64,000 bases of DNA from Chitinophagaceae bacterium (lineage in GTDB: Bacteria > Bacteroidota > Bacteroidia > Chitinophagales > Chitinophagaceae): assembly GCA_022841365.1 (NCBI GenBank), contig JALHRP010000007.1, positions 1 to 64,000 on the forward strand, in the 5' to 3' direction. The position numbers and the translations under genes were made by a program. The notes beneath the pieces were generated by a model. The model ran no database searches. It had not been told where the DNA came from and was given only the letters and a program-made list of their open reading frames with translations. Below are positions 55,206-64,000 of this stretch, in pieces (the first letter of the stretch is position 1; each line of letters opens with the position of its first letter).

Positions 55206-56051
55206 TTAGTACTTAGTATAGGTATATCTTTCTCCTCCTTTCAATACTTTATACGGCTGATTAATTTTTTCTGCTTCCATCACAAACTCATTTACATCGG
55301 CAGTATTAAATTTAAACAGATCATAGTGACAAGGAATAACCATTTTTGCATTGATAGCTTTTCCCAGTTCTGCCGCTTCTTTGCAATCTAAATTACCTGC
55401 CACTTTCCGTTCGGGTTTATTGCCGTTGATTGGTAACAACGCCACATCCACATTAAATGGCTTTAATAAATCCACCATTCCATCAAACCAAAGCGTATCG
55501 CCGCTGTGATAAATTTTATAAGGGCCAAACTCAATTACATAACCCATGTATTTGCAATTGCCTTTTTCGTCCCTGTCTATTACATTATGTTTTGCAGGTA
55601 TGCCATGAAAAGTAAAGCCATCGATATTTACCGACTGCCCATCATTTAATCCGATAGGAAAATCTAAAGCACATTGTACTCTTTCTGCTACAAAATTCCT
55701 GTTGGCTTCAGGAATAATGAATTGAATGCCCGGATTGTTTTGCAAAACAGGTTTCAATGTTTCTGCATCCAGGTGATCGGTATGATTATGACTGGAGGTA
55801 GCGATAGAAATATTTTTCAGCAGCTCCGGCTTTACTACCAGCTCACTTATTCTGGTATGTGGCTTATCGGTTGTTAAATATTTTTGGGTCAACGAATCAG
55901 ATAAATAAGGATCTATTAAAACTCTTTTGCCGTTCCATTGTAACAGGTAGCCGCTTTGGCCAAGCCACCATAAATGAAAATGGCTTTCATCATGGATGAA
56001 TGAATCCATTTCTGAAACAAGTAACTCGTTCTTATTTATAGCTTCAATCAT
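55206..56051 (-). CDS. metallo-beta-lactamase-fold hydrolase (UlaG-like)
   Basis: 281 residues. Zinc motif HNHTDHLD with His88, His90, Asp92, His93, upstream WWLGQSGYLLQWNGKRVLIDPYLSD, later YHSGDTLWFDGM and HYDLFKF. This matches the UlaG-like (ascorbate-6-phosphate lactonase-like) group of the MBL superfamily. Cytoplasmic. Substrate unknown; the setting suggests sugar catabolism. Confidence 0.88.
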   Translation of the reverse strand: MIEAINKNELLVSEMDSFIHDESHFHLWWLGQSGYLLQWNGKRVLIDPYLSDSLTQKYLTTDKPHTRISELVVKPELLKNISIATSSHNHTDHLDAETLKPVLQNNPGIQFIIPEANRNFVAERVQCALDFPIGLNDGQSVNIDGFTFHGIPAKHNVIDRDEKGNCKYMGYVIEFGPYKIYHSGDTLWFDGMVDLLKPFNVDVALLPINGNKPERKVAGNLDCKEAAELGKAINAKMVIPCHYDLFKFNTADVNEFVMEAEKINQPYKVLKGGERYTYTKY

Positions 56052-56092
56052 TATTTATTCCTTTACTTCTATTATCAATAAAAAGTATTTTT

Positions 56093-56496
56093 TTACTGAA
56101 AAAATGTCTTTACATACGGTATTTTCCAAAACGGCATATATTCTGTCCAGTTAAAAAAGAAAGAGAAAAACGCATGAATAAGTGGTGCCGACAAAAAACT
56201 CAGCACCAGGTATTGTATCGTTTTCTTCCTGTTCATTTTTAAAAGCAGTGGTGGTAAAAGTACATTTACAAGCATGGGCACAGGGTAATAAATCCACCAG
56301 GGCAAACCAAAGTTTTGTCCGTACTTACCAAAAAGCATTCCCACAATTACCACCAGCACAGATAAAAAAAATATTTTCCTGAACTGAGTAATAAATGCCT
56401 GCTTTCCAATTACCAATCTGATAACCAAAAAAATACTAAAAAAGAAGCAGCAACCATTACAAAAAAATGCCATGCTGTATTGTTAGGTTCGTTCAT
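56093..56496 (-). pseudogene. small membrane protein gene broken by a poly-T frameshift
   Basis: The likely native start is the ATG at 56496 (MNEPNNTAWHFFVMVAASF), but this frame stops at TGG-TAA after 29 codons. Adding one T to the run of seven T (56427-56433 on the plus strand, as A) joins it to the downstream frame LVIRLVIGKQAFITQFRK, giving about 134 residues with four hydrophobic segments. The downstream frame alone opens at an ATG at 56473 but its start is Cys/Phe-rich and unnatural. Either a true mutation, a phase-variable tract or a sequencing error. Family not recognised. Confidence 0.7.
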
Positions 56497-56520
56497 TTGA
56501 GTTTATTTCTTTGAAAAAAA

Positions 56521-57549
56521 TTATAACATATTTCTTACTTGCTTCGCTCCCTTAACCATATTAATCAACTTCTGCCTGCTGGCCCATCTTGCAGTTTGGC
56601 TCAACCCGCAATCAGGTGCTACGGATAATTTTTCGGCAGGAATATATTTCAAACAACGGTTGATTCTCTCCACAACATCTTCCACCGATTCGATGTAATA
56701 ATTTTTTACATCAATAATACCTACTGCCACATTCATCTTTTCAGCAAACGGTGCCAGTAATTCGATTTCGGCAAATTCACGGTTGGCCATTTCAATATGA
56801 ATTTCATCCACATTCATTTCTAAAAAATCGGGTAGCATGGGTTTTAATGTTCTGAAACCAACAGGGCGACCTTTAAAATTTCCAAAACATAAATGGGTAC
56901 TGAGGTTGCATTTGCCCACAATGGGTTTTACCGTGCGGTTGAAAATATCAACAAAACGTTTGGTGTCTTCTTTATAAGCATAACAACTCATGCTGGGTTC
57001 ATCCACTGTTATTTCTGTGCACCCTGCTGCTACCAAAGCTTCCAGCTCTTTACTGATGATGGGCAGCAATGCTTCAGTTATGGCATAACGGTCTTTGTAT
57101 TTATCATTCGGCAATAATCTTCCGCTTAGTGTAAACGGGCCGGGTATACTTGCTTTTAAAGTGGGGCCTGCAGGTGCTAATTTTTTCAAACGCAGATATT
57201 CCGCAACAGCACCCAAACCATTTGGTGCAACCAACTCTCCTGTAATATTATTTTTTCCCCGCTGATCATGTGCGGCCGGGCCAAACTTTCTCGTTTCGGT
57301 ATCATTGTTTTCAATGCCTTTAATGAAACCATAAAAAGATAAATTGAAATCGAGACGGGTTTGTTCGCCATCGGTAATTACATCCAGGCCAGCAGTTACC
57401 TGATCATGGATGGCAGCAATCACGGCATCTTCAATCATTTCTTCAATATCGGCTTTGCCAAACTTATCCATGTTTTGCGAAGCAAACTCCAGCCATCCCG
57501 GAAAAGGATAACTGCCTACTACTGTTGTGCGAATGGGAATTGTATTCAT
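56521..57549 (-). CDS. MetE-core (cobalamin-independent methionine synthase-like) methyltransferase
   Basis: 342 residues, only the C-terminal catalytic half of MetE (~750 residues). Starts TTVVGSYPFP; zinc ligands His219 and Cys221 (THLCFGNF), a downstream Glu (DEIHIEMANREF) and Cys near 314 (APDCGLSQTARWASRQK). TVDEPSMSCY also fits. Such core enzymes transfer methyl groups to homocysteine from folate or from other donors; which applies here is unknown. Sits between the cytochrome gene (40 bp) and the broken membrane gene. Confidence 0.88.
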   Translation of the reverse strand: MNTIPIRTTVVGSYPFPGWLEFASQNMDKFGKADIEEMIEDAVIAAIHDQVTAGLDVITDGEQTRLDFNLSFYGFIKGIENNDTETRKFGPAAHDQRGKNNITGELVAPNGLGAVAEYLRLKKLAPAGPTLKASIPGPFTLSGRLLPNDKYKDRYAITEALLPIISKELEALVAAGCTEITVDEPSMSCYAYKEDTKRFVDIFNRTVKPIVGKCNLSTHLCFGNFKGRPVGFRTLKPMLPDFLEMNVDEIHIEMANREFAEIELLAPFAEKMNVAVGIIDVKNYYIESVEDVVERINRCLKYIPAEKLSVAPDCGLSQTARWASRQKLINMVKGAKQVRNML

Positions 57550-57589
57550 ACTAATTATTTAATGCTTGAATTAATTTTATATTTTATTT

Positions 57590-58990
57590 CTATTTTCCTA
57601 ATGGAGGCTTTACCAATAAGGTATCGCTTGCAATCATCTCCAGCTTATAGCCACCGGTATCTATTTTTGTTTTTGGAAATAAATTTTTAAGCGAGGTATA
57701 ATCAGCACTTGTTACTCCGGATTTATAGAAGTACAGTTCCTGCAGATTTTTCAACTCCTTTATCTGCAATATTCCATTCACTGTTACTTTAGTTCTGGTA
57801 AGATTCAGATATTGCAACTGAGAAAGTTTTTTTACAGATTGCAAACCAGCATCTGAAATGGTTGTATTCTCCAGATATAACCTGATAATGTTTGGCAACT
57901 TAGCCAGTATTGCAAGACTTGAATCAGAAATATTTGTATTACCTAGTTTTAACCAAATCAACTGCGGAGCAATTGACAGGAGTAGTTCAATGTGTGTATG
58001 AATATTTTCTGTTGTAATAAAATTAGCCGACAGATAGTTACTGTTTTGCGCAACAGGAACAATCATAATACCTGCTGCTTTTAACTTCAGCAAAACAGAG
58101 TCGCTTGCTTTTTCAACAGGTTTCAGCGGAATGGCAGAAATTTTTATTTCTTCTGTCGTCTGTCCCGATTGGAGAGCCAGCAATACCGGTTTAATTTTTT
58201 CAGTTTGCGGCAGCTCTTTAATTTTCTTATTAAAATCTGCACCGCTTGCTACCCACCAATGGATTAACTCAATATCGTTCTTAGACAATTGCGCCTTTTC
58301 AACGGGCGGCATATGATCATCATCTTCTTTTGGTAGCAGTATTCGCTTGATCATTTCACTTTCATCTGTCTTTCCAGCCAATACCGTTTCGCCACTCTTA
58401 CCTCCTTTTAAAATAAACTCCTGTTGATCGAGCCGAAGCTTTCCTTTTTGTTTATTAGGCCCATGGCAGTTGTAGCATTTGCTTTGCAGAATGGGTTGCA
58501 CAATATCTGCATACAACACCGCTTCCTGCACATCAGCAATTGATTTTGTTAGTTCAGATTTATTTTCAGAGCTACGCAGTGAAGCGGTGAGATAATCGGA
58601 TCCATGAGTGAGTGAGCCGCCTAAGTGACCGGTAACAATTATCATCAGCGTTAACAAGATCATGATCCATTTAAACCAATTCTTTTGTTGTTTAAAAAAT
58701 AAATAAGCCAGTACTGATATGAATGCAGTTGCAATTCCCAGCCACTGATGCAGAGAAACGAGCTGCTGATCATAATCATCTGTTGTTGACAAAAAATATC
58801 CACTGATGCAGGATAAAATTGCACTGCATGCACCGGATAGAAGTGAAATACCTACTGCTGGTCGCAGTGACTGATACTTCTCTTTTGCAGAAAGAAAAAA
58901 GAGTAATGATGCCAGCAGCAAAATACCGATGGGCAGGTGTACCAATACCGGGTGAAAATGGCCAATAAATTCTGTAATAGTTCCTATCAT
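57590..58990 (-). CDS. membrane protein with planctomycete-type cytochrome c and LRR domains
   Basis: 466 residues. N-terminal DUF2231-like membrane region with four helices (residues 8-125, starting FIGHFHPVLVHLPIG), a haem-binding CYNCH at 172-176 (QSKCYNCHGPNKQKGKLRLD), and a C-terminal leucine-rich-repeat-like part (about 325-440, LGNTNISDSSLAILAKLPN). The haem domain should face the periplasm. It belongs to the DUF1553/DUF1501/TIM-barrel set often found together in Bacteroidota and Planctomycetes. Start 16 bp after the TIM-barrel gene. Confidence 0.9.
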   Translation of the reverse strand: MIGTITEFIGHFHPVLVHLPIGILLLASLLFFLSAKEKYQSLRPAVGISLLSGACSAILSCISGYFLSTTDDYDQQLVSLHQWLGIATAFISVLAYLFFKQQKNWFKWIMILLTLMIIVTGHLGGSLTHGSDYLTASLRSSENKSELTKSIADVQEAVLYADIVQPILQSKCYNCHGPNKQKGKLRLDQQEFILKGGKSGETVLAGKTDESEMIKRILLPKEDDDHMPPVEKAQLSKNDIELIHWWVASGADFNKKIKELPQTEKIKPVLLALQSGQTTEEIKISAIPLKPVEKASDSVLLKLKAAGIMIVPVAQNSNYLSANFITTENIHTHIELLLSIAPQLIWLKLGNTNISDSSLAILAKLPNIIRLYLENTTISDAGLQSVKKLSQLQYLNLTRTKVTVNGILQIKELKNLQELYFYKSGVTSADYTSLKNLFPKTKIDTGGYKLEMIASDTLLVKPPLGK

Positions 58991-59006
58991 TAATTGTTTA
59001 TAAAAA

Positions 59007-59939
59007 TCATGAGTAACGTTTTCTTAGCAACTGCAGCATGTGTACATTAATTGCCCACTGATCGCTTACCGTTTGCAAAGTGTAGGGTAATGTTTGCATG
59101 TACATCGGCGGACCAAACTCAGTTAAGAATGTCATTCGTTCTCCGCTTTTCTTTTTTTGTGCTACTACTATATCCCACCATTCAAAATGTTTTTTTACGG
59201 CATACTCCCACTCCGGTGCACGGGGATCATTTACCTGCGGACCTTCTTCATATCCAATTCTTGCATGTATATGATCTGTACGTTCCAATGCTACGGCTAC
59301 TGCTTCTTCCTGATCGCCCAATAAACTTTCATGCACATTGCACCAATGCGAAATATCGAGTGTTAATCGTAAGTCAGGAATTTTTTGGATGAACTGTTTG
59401 GTGATATGAGCGGCAAATAAAATACGGCTGCGATGTGTTTCATGTAAAATTTTGATACCCGTTTCTTTTGAAACTGCCGAAGTGTAATCAATGAATTTTT
59501 TATTTTCTTCAAAACTGTAATGATCTCTTGCTGAGTGGCAGTTGATGTACAATGGTCTTTGAATAGATTGTTTGGCAGCAGCGTCAACTGATTTTTTAAA
59601 ATTAGAAAGATGTTCTCCAGCTGTATTTCCCCAGGCACCACATAAAAAACCAACGTCGAGATTATGTTTTTTTAATGCTGCAAATAAATGTTCCCTGTCT
59701 TTTGCATCATCGGGCCAGCTTGTTTCTAAACCATCATAACCGGCTGCTTTTATTTTTGCACAAAATGCGTCACGGCTTCCTTCGAAACCCCAATCGGTAT
59801 TGAATATTTTCAACTCATAATTTTTATTGGAAGAAAAATCGGGTTGATTGCTTGCAGCAAAACTTTCTAATGATGACAATAGCAAAGCAGCGGAGCCGCT
59901 GGCAGTTGTTTTGATAAAATTTCGCCGGTTTTGATTCAT
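59007..59939 (-). CDS. sugar phosphate isomerase/epimerase-type TIM barrel, Tat-exported
   Basis: I choose the ATG at 59939 (MNQNRRNFIKTTASGSAALLLSS), which puts a twin-arginine signal at the N-terminus; the frame opens at 60014. About 310 residues: AP-endonuclease-2/xylose-isomerase-like barrel with IKAAGYDGLETSWP, INCHSARDHYS, LHETHRSRILF and LTLDISHWCNVHESL providing the usual metal-binding Glu/His/Asp. Reaction unknown; relatives next to GMC oxidoreductases act on keto-sugars. Confidence 0.88.
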   Translation of the reverse strand: MNQNRRNFIKTTASGSAALLLSSLESFAASNQPDFSSNKNYELKIFNTDWGFEGSRDAFCAKIKAAGYDGLETSWPDDAKDREHLFAALKKHNLDVGFLCGAWGNTAGEHLSNFKKSVDAAAKQSIQRPLYINCHSARDHYSFEENKKFIDYTSAVSKETGIKILHETHRSRILFAAHITKQFIQKIPDLRLTLDISHWCNVHESLLGDQEEAVAVALERTDHIHARIGYEEGPQVNDPRAPEWEYAVKKHFEWWDIVVAQKKKSGERMTFLTEFGPPMYMQTLPYTLQTVSDQWAINVHMLQLLRKRYS

Positions 59940-60059
59940 TACTTTACTAATGTTTATACATTTTCTTTCTAAAATAGTCGAATAGAATTCATGCAGCACA
60001 AGAGTGCGACGCAAGGGACGATGATCGGAGTTACTAAAGCTGGTTAATAAATCCTTTTC

Positions 60060-60115
60060 AACCGCCGTCAGGCCTGCCTGCCGGTAGGCAGGGTTTGCAA
60101 CCGCTGACGGGGTTG
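60060..60115. repeat. nested inverted repeat between DUF1501 and TIM-barrel genes
   Basis: Outer arms CCGTCAG (60065-60071) and CTGACGG (60104-60110) enclose an inner GC palindrome CCTGCCTGCCGGTAGGCAGG (60073-60092). This type of CCTGCCTGCC palindrome is a dispersed repeat unlike the ilv/leu elements. Twelve bp past the DUF1501 stop; no U-tract. Confidence 0.6.
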
Positions 60116-60126
60116 TAAAAAATCAA

Positions 60127-61626
60127 CTATGCTAAAATTTCTGTTATCACTCTTCCGCTCACATCTGTTAATCTGAATGGCCGCCCCTGAAACTGGTACG
60201 TAAATTTTTCATGATTAAAACCTAATTGATTTAATATCGTTGCCTGTATATCGAATGCATTTGTTTTACCACTAATACTGCTGTAACCAATTTCATCTGT
60301 CTCGCCATAACTGCCACCTTTTTTAATACCACCACCTGCCATCCAAATGGTAAATGCTTCGGTGTGATGATCTCTTCCTTTGAAAGGCACGGCCTTGCCT
60401 GCACGATTTTCCTGCATGGGTGTTCTCCCAAACTCACCACCCCATACTACCAACACATCATCTAACAAACCTCTTTGTTTTAAATCGAGTATCAATGCAG
60501 TCATTGCTTTATCAACACTGCGGCATTTGTTGATGTGGCCAATATCAATAGCAAGATTTGCATCGGTGCCGTGTGCATCCCAACCCCAATCGAACAATTG
60601 TACAAAGCGAACACCTTTCTCTACTAATTTTCTTGCAAGCAAAACATTGTTTGCAAAACTTTCTTTGCCGGGTTTGGTGCCATACATATCATGAATGTAT
60701 TGCGGTTCATCGGCAATGTTCATTACACCGGGCACAGAGATCTGCATCTTGTATGCCATTTCATATTGTGCAATGCGACTTAATATTTCCGGATCTTTAA
60801 ATTCTTTATACTGTTGTTGATTTATTTCATTGATGGTATTGATACTTGCTTTACGCAAATCTCTGTTGATACCATCAGGGTCATTTAAAAATAAAACAGG
60901 ATCGCCTTCACTTCTGCATTGCACACCCTGATACACACTTGGTAAAAATCCACTGCCCCAAACACTTTTGCCACTATCAGGATTTCTACCGCCGGATGTT
61001 AACACTACATACCCCGGCAGATTCTGATTTTCTGTTCCTAATCCATACGTAACCCATGAACCCATGCTTGGTCTTCCTAATCGTGGTGAACCAGTGTGCA
61101 TTAATAATTGTGCAGGTGCATGATTGAACTGATCGGTAGTAACTGCTTTTAAAAAACTGATTTCATCCGCTATCGTTGCAAGATGCGGCAGGTAATCACT
61201 GATCCATGCGCCGCTTTCTCCACGTTGTTGAAAGTTGGCTTGTGGCCCAAGCATTTTTGGAACGCCACGGATGAAAGCGAACTTTTTTCCTTCCAACAAA
61301 CTCTGCGGACAATCCTGTCCGTCCATTTTCATCAGCTCAGGTTTGTAATCGAATAATTCTAATTGTGATGGAGCACCGGCCATGTGTAAATAAATTACCG
61401 ACTTTGCTTTGCCAGCAAACATGGGCGACCTTGGCAGCAACGGATTTGCAGGATCGAATAAAATATTATTAGAAGTGGTTGTGTCATTAAAGTTGCAGCC
61501 ACCTAATAAATTAGCCAATGCCAAACCGCCGAAACCGAAAGAAGCTTCTTTAAGAAAATGCCGCCTCGTGAAGAAACGGTTTTTTTCTTCCAGAGATTCG
61601 TTAATAATTTTTGAATGATCTTTCAT
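60127..61626 (-). CDS. DUF1501 domain protein, Tat-exported
   Basis: 499 residues with a twin-arginine signal (FFTRRHFLKEASFGFGGLALANLL). DUF1501 is related to the alkaline-phosphatase/sulfatase fold; visible blocks are VIYLHMAGAPSQLELFDYKPEL, RFVQLFDWGWDAHG and VVWGGEFGRTPMQE with GRDHHTEAFTIWMAGGG. Function not established; nearly always paired with a DUF1549/1553 protein, as here (upstream, 131 bp). Confidence 0.93.
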   Translation of the reverse strand: MKDHSKIINESLEEKNRFFTRRHFLKEASFGFGGLALANLLGGCNFNDTTTSNNILFDPANPLLPRSPMFAGKAKSVIYLHMAGAPSQLELFDYKPELMKMDGQDCPQSLLEGKKFAFIRGVPKMLGPQANFQQRGESGAWISDYLPHLATIADEISFLKAVTTDQFNHAPAQLLMHTGSPRLGRPSMGSWVTYGLGTENQNLPGYVVLTSGGRNPDSGKSVWGSGFLPSVYQGVQCRSEGDPVLFLNDPDGINRDLRKASINTINEINQQQYKEFKDPEILSRIAQYEMAYKMQISVPGVMNIADEPQYIHDMYGTKPGKESFANNVLLARKLVEKGVRFVQLFDWGWDAHGTDANLAIDIGHINKCRSVDKAMTALILDLKQRGLLDDVLVVWGGEFGRTPMQENRAGKAVPFKGRDHHTEAFTIWMAGGGIKKGGSYGETDEIGYSSISGKTNAFDIQATILNQLGFNHEKFTYQFQGRPFRLTDVSGRVITEILA

Positions 61627-61657
61627 TGTTTATTTTTTTGCCGCAGTTTTTTTTGTT

Positions 61658-61740
61658 GCCGCAGATTCGCAGATTATTTAATACATATTCTTTGAATCAG
61701 CGGTTTCGATCTTTTAAAACATCATCTGCGAATCTGCGGC
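61658..61740. repeat. inverted pair of AATCTGCG repeats
   Basis: GCCGCAGATTCGCAGAT (61658-61674) and its exact inverse ATCTGCGAATCTGCGGC (61724-61740), 49 bp apart, filling the spacer between the DUF1553 and DUF1501 genes. Confidence 0.82.
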
Positions 61741-61757
61741 TCAATTTATTTTGCGGC

Positions 61758-64000
61758 CTAATTCTTAGTCACAAATTCATCTAAATTAAAAATGGCATTT
61801 ACCACTACCGTTAATGCCGCAGCCTCTGGCTTTTTAATTTCATTGTTGGCTAAAAGCTTTTCTCTCTCTTCTTTGTTATTGGTATAATTGATGAATGCCG
61901 TTTGATATAAATTTTTTAACGCTGCTAAACTTTTTTCATCTGCCTGGTGTAACATAGCCGTTGCATAGGCTTCTTTAAGTATGGCCTCCACATTGGCCTC
62001 CTTATGTTTCTTTAATAATTGAATAGCGAAATAATTGGCAGCTTCTAAATACACGGAATCATTTAATGTAACCAATGCCTGCAATGGTGTGTTGGTTCTT
62101 ATTCTTCTTGCCTGACAGGCTTCTCTTGCCACACCATCAAACGATAACATACTTGGGTATGCAGCGGTTCGTTTCCAAAAAGTATAAATTGCTCTTCTGT
62201 ATTGATCTTCGCCTTTACTGATTTTCCAGTCCTCATAATTCCATGGTGATAACCAAATGCCTTTGGGTTGCCATGGCATTACAGGTTCGCCAAACATTTT
62301 ATCGCTTAATAATCCGCTTACAGCTAATGACTGATCTCTGATTTGCTCTGCACTCAATCTTACTCTTGGTCCTCTTGCATAGAATTTATTGGTAGGATCT
62401 TTTTCAATGAGCAATTCATTTACGTTTGATTGCTGCATGTATGTTGCACTCATCATAATATCCTTGATCAATTTTTTCATGCTCCATTTATTTTCATGCA
62501 TGAAACGCCAGCTCAGCCAATCCAGTAAATCTTTATGCACCGGAGCAATGCCCTGTGTGCCCATGTCTTCTAATGTTTCGGCCAATCCCATTCCAAACAG
62601 TTGTTCCCATACCCGGTTTACCATTGTTCTTGCTGTTAATGGATTTTCTTTTGCTGTTAACCACATAGCCATTCCTAACCGGTTTCTTGGTGCAGCATTG
62701 GGAAATGGATTTAATGATTTAGGCACATCGGCATTTACTTCATCGCCTTTTACTAACCAATTCCCTCTTTCAAACACATTGGTGGGGCGAAACATATCTG
62801 CCGGATTATCCATCATCACCGGAGTAGTAGGCATTTGCAATTGCAACAAATCCCAGAATCTTTTTTTCATGTCGGCATAACCGGGCTTGCCTTCTGCCGG
62901 AAATTTTTGTGTGAAATGAATCCACTCCAGCATGGCGCAGTCATCATCTTTTTGTTTTAAGGGAGAAGTAGTGCTGTAAATAAAAAATAAATCATGAACA
63001 CCCTGCGGTGAAACAAAATCGTTGCTGGTAATTTTTAAACCGGGTTTGCCTTTATCTAATTTAATGGAAGATAACAATGGCCCATCAGGCCTGTCTAAAT
63101 GAATTTCTAATTTGCCATTATTTACAAATGCATCGTAGCGAAAAATAAAATGATCTCTATTAGTGAGCTCAACATTTTTTAAACGGCTGATGGATTTATT
63201 TCGCAGCATCACTCTTCTTCCATCGCCTAATTCTGAATTTACAAATTCATCAAACACGACTGAATTGTAAGATGGTTGCCATGTTTTGATAAACTGTGTT
63301 AGTTCCTTTGTTCTTTTTTCGCCTGCATTTGTTTTTAACCAGCTAACCAGTTCATCTAATTTTTCATTTGCAGAATCAGAAAAGTGGCGCAACAGTGGAT
63401 AATCAAACTCTGTATTCTCATCTCTTGCATTATTGAAGAAAGCCATGAACTTATAATATTCATCATGCTTAAATGGATCGTAAGGATGAGCATGACATTG
63501 CACACAGGCAAAGGTGGTACCCATCAATGCTTCGAAAGTAGTATTCACTCTGTCTATTACAGATGCTGTACGGAATTCCTCAGGATCGGTGCCGCCTTCA
63601 TCATTACACATCGAGTTGCGGTGAAACGCTGTAGCAATAAATTTATCTTCATCAGCATCTGGCATCAGATCTCCAGCTAACTGCTCGGTTAAAAATTGAT
63701 CGTAAGGCTGATCTTTATTAAATGCTTTGATGAGCCAGTCACGGTAACGCCAAATTTTTCTTGTAGCATCATGCTCATATCCTTTTGTATCCGCATACCG
63801 TGCAAGATCGAGCCACATGGAAGTCCACTTTTCACCAAAGTGTTTATTGGCCAATAAAGAATCAATTAAATTTTCGTAAGCTTTATCACTTTTATCATTT
63901 AAAAATTGTTGCGCAAGATTTTCAGAAGGTGGTATGCCTATCAGATCTAAACTTGCCCGTCGCAATAATGTTTTTTTATCTGCCTGCGGCGAATGTGCAA
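61758..64000 (-). CDS. DUF1549/DUF1553 (PSD1-type) protein, 5' end cut by window
   Basis: The frame stays open through the right edge: ADKKTLLRRASLDLIGIPP before the TTG at 63965 already belongs to the DUF1549 domain, so the N-terminus (often a planctomycete cytochrome c domain and signal) lies outside. At least 747 residues here: DUF1549 (WLDLARYADTKGYEHD, EQLAGDLMP, CVQCHAHPYDPFKHDEYYKF), middle domain, and C-terminal DUF1553 (RTMVNRVWEQLFGMGLAETLEDMG, NTPLQALVTLNDSVYLEAA). Function unknown; first gene of the set with DUF1501. Confidence 0.94.
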   Translation of the reverse strand, partial: AHSPQADKKTLLRRASLDLIGIPPSENLAQQFLNDKSDKAYENLIDSLLANKHFGEKWTSMWLDLARYADTKGYEHDATRKIWRYRDWLIKAFNKDQPYDQFLTEQLAGDLMPDADEDKFIATAFHRNSMCNDEGGTDPEEFRTASVIDRVNTTFEALMGTTFACVQCHAHPYDPFKHDEYYKFMAFFNNARDENTEFDYPLLRHFSDSANEKLDELVSWLKTNAGEKRTKELTQFIKTWQPSYNSVVFDEFVNSELGDGRRVMLRNKSISRLKNVELTNRDHFIFRYDAFVNNGKLEIHLDRPDGPLLSSIKLDKGKPGLKITSNDFVSPQGVHDLFFIYSTTSPLKQKDDDCAMLEWIHFTQKFPAEGKPGYADMKKRFWDLLQLQMPTTPVMMDNPADMFRPTNVFERGNWLVKGDEVNADVPKSLNPFPNAAPRNRLGMAMWLTAKENPLTARTMVNRVWEQLFGMGLAETLEDMGTQGIAPVHKDLLDWLSWRFMHENKWSMKKLIKDIMMSATYMQQSNVNELLIEKDPTNKFYARGPRVRLSAEQIRDQSLAVSGLLSDKMFGEPVMPWQPKGIWLSPWNYEDWKISKGEDQYRRAIYTFWKRTAAYPSMLSFDGVAREACQARRIRTNTPLQALVTLNDSVYLEAANYFAIQLLKKHKEANVEAILKEAYATAMLHQADEKSLAALKNLYQTAFINYTNNKEEREKLLANNEIKKPEAAALTVVVNAIFNLDEFVTKN

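Noticed and set aside
56093-56473. Intact 126-residue protein starting MAFFCNGCCFFFS
   Set aside because: The first residues are the wrong frame of a natural-looking N-terminus (MNEPNNTAWHFF); a single-base shift explains it better.
57590-57615. Repeat-derived C-terminus (KPPLGK) of the cytochrome/LRR protein
   Set aside because: The DNA (CCTAATGGAGG) is too weak a match to the GC-palindromic ends to claim.
1-64000. tRNA, rRNA, integrase or transposase genes
   Set aside because: None was seen on either strand; the repeats have no recognisable transposase in the window.

Overview
The window reads as a chromosomal segment of a Bacteroidota bacterium, most likely of the family Chitinophagaceae. 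Evidence: a SusC/SusD pair beside glycan-binding lipoproteins and glycoside hydrolases, a secreted M4 protease with a type IX secretion (Por) sorting tail, Bacteroidota-type promoters (TTTG-N19-TAnnTTTG), few Shine-Dalgarno sites, and a DUF1501 / DUF1553 / planctomycete-type cytochrome cluster common in Chitinophagaceae. The genus is inferred, not proven.

Region 1 (1-20.2 kb, all minus strand) is a nearly complete branched-chain amino acid locus read leuA-leuC-leuD-leuB-(33-residue micropeptide)-ilvE-ilvD-ilvB-ilvN-ilvC-ilvA, followed by glutamate synthase gltB-gltD (gltD runs off the left edge). GltBD makes the glutamate that IlvE uses as amino donor. leuA has a recognisable promoter and a leader hairpin with a U-tract (attenuator candidate). 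A strong terminator lies between the micropeptide gene and ilvE. Almost every gene junction holds a ~150-190 bp element with GC-rich, internally palindromic, mutually inverted ends, always in the same orientation. The ends run into the genes and supply N-termini (ilvN, leuB, ilvA, ilvB), C-termini (ilvE, ilvC) or stop codons (leuC, leuD, ilvD). Related copies lie inside a GH3, an MFS and a GH43 gene. This repeat family is the most unusual feature of the window.

Region 2 (20.3-31.3 kb): a helical-repeat protein of unknown function, a penicillin-acylase-type Ntn hydrolase, an AT-rich lipoprotein, a relic of a GH3 gene, and a large T9SS-secreted M4 protease.

Region 3 (29-47.1 kb) is a polysaccharide utilisation locus: SusC, SusD, a lipoprotein with three carbohydrate-binding-like repeats, a PKD lipoprotein, two GH16 enzymes of the ExDxxE (laminarinase-like) type and a GH3, with a divergent membrane-spanning beta-propeller/Y_Y_Y/LuxR regulator and a second GH3 plus an SGNH hydrolase. 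The enzyme set points to beta-1,3-glucan (laminarin-like) use: outer-membrane binding and import by SusCD, cutting by GH16, and trimming to glucose by GH3.

Region 4 (47.2-64 kb): a Rieske oxygenase, then a long minus-strand run: DUF1549/1553 protein (cut at the right edge), DUF1501, a Tat-exported TIM-barrel protein, a membrane cytochrome c/LRR protein, a MetE-core methyltransferase, a small membrane protein broken by a poly-T frameshift, an MBL hydrolase, DoxX, a GMC oxidoreductase, a GxxExxY protein, GH43, a NagB-type deaminase and an MFS transporter. A second repeat family (AATCTGCGAATCTGCGGC) and others dot these spacers.

I saw no rRNA, tRNA, CRISPR array, intact insertion sequence or phage gene.
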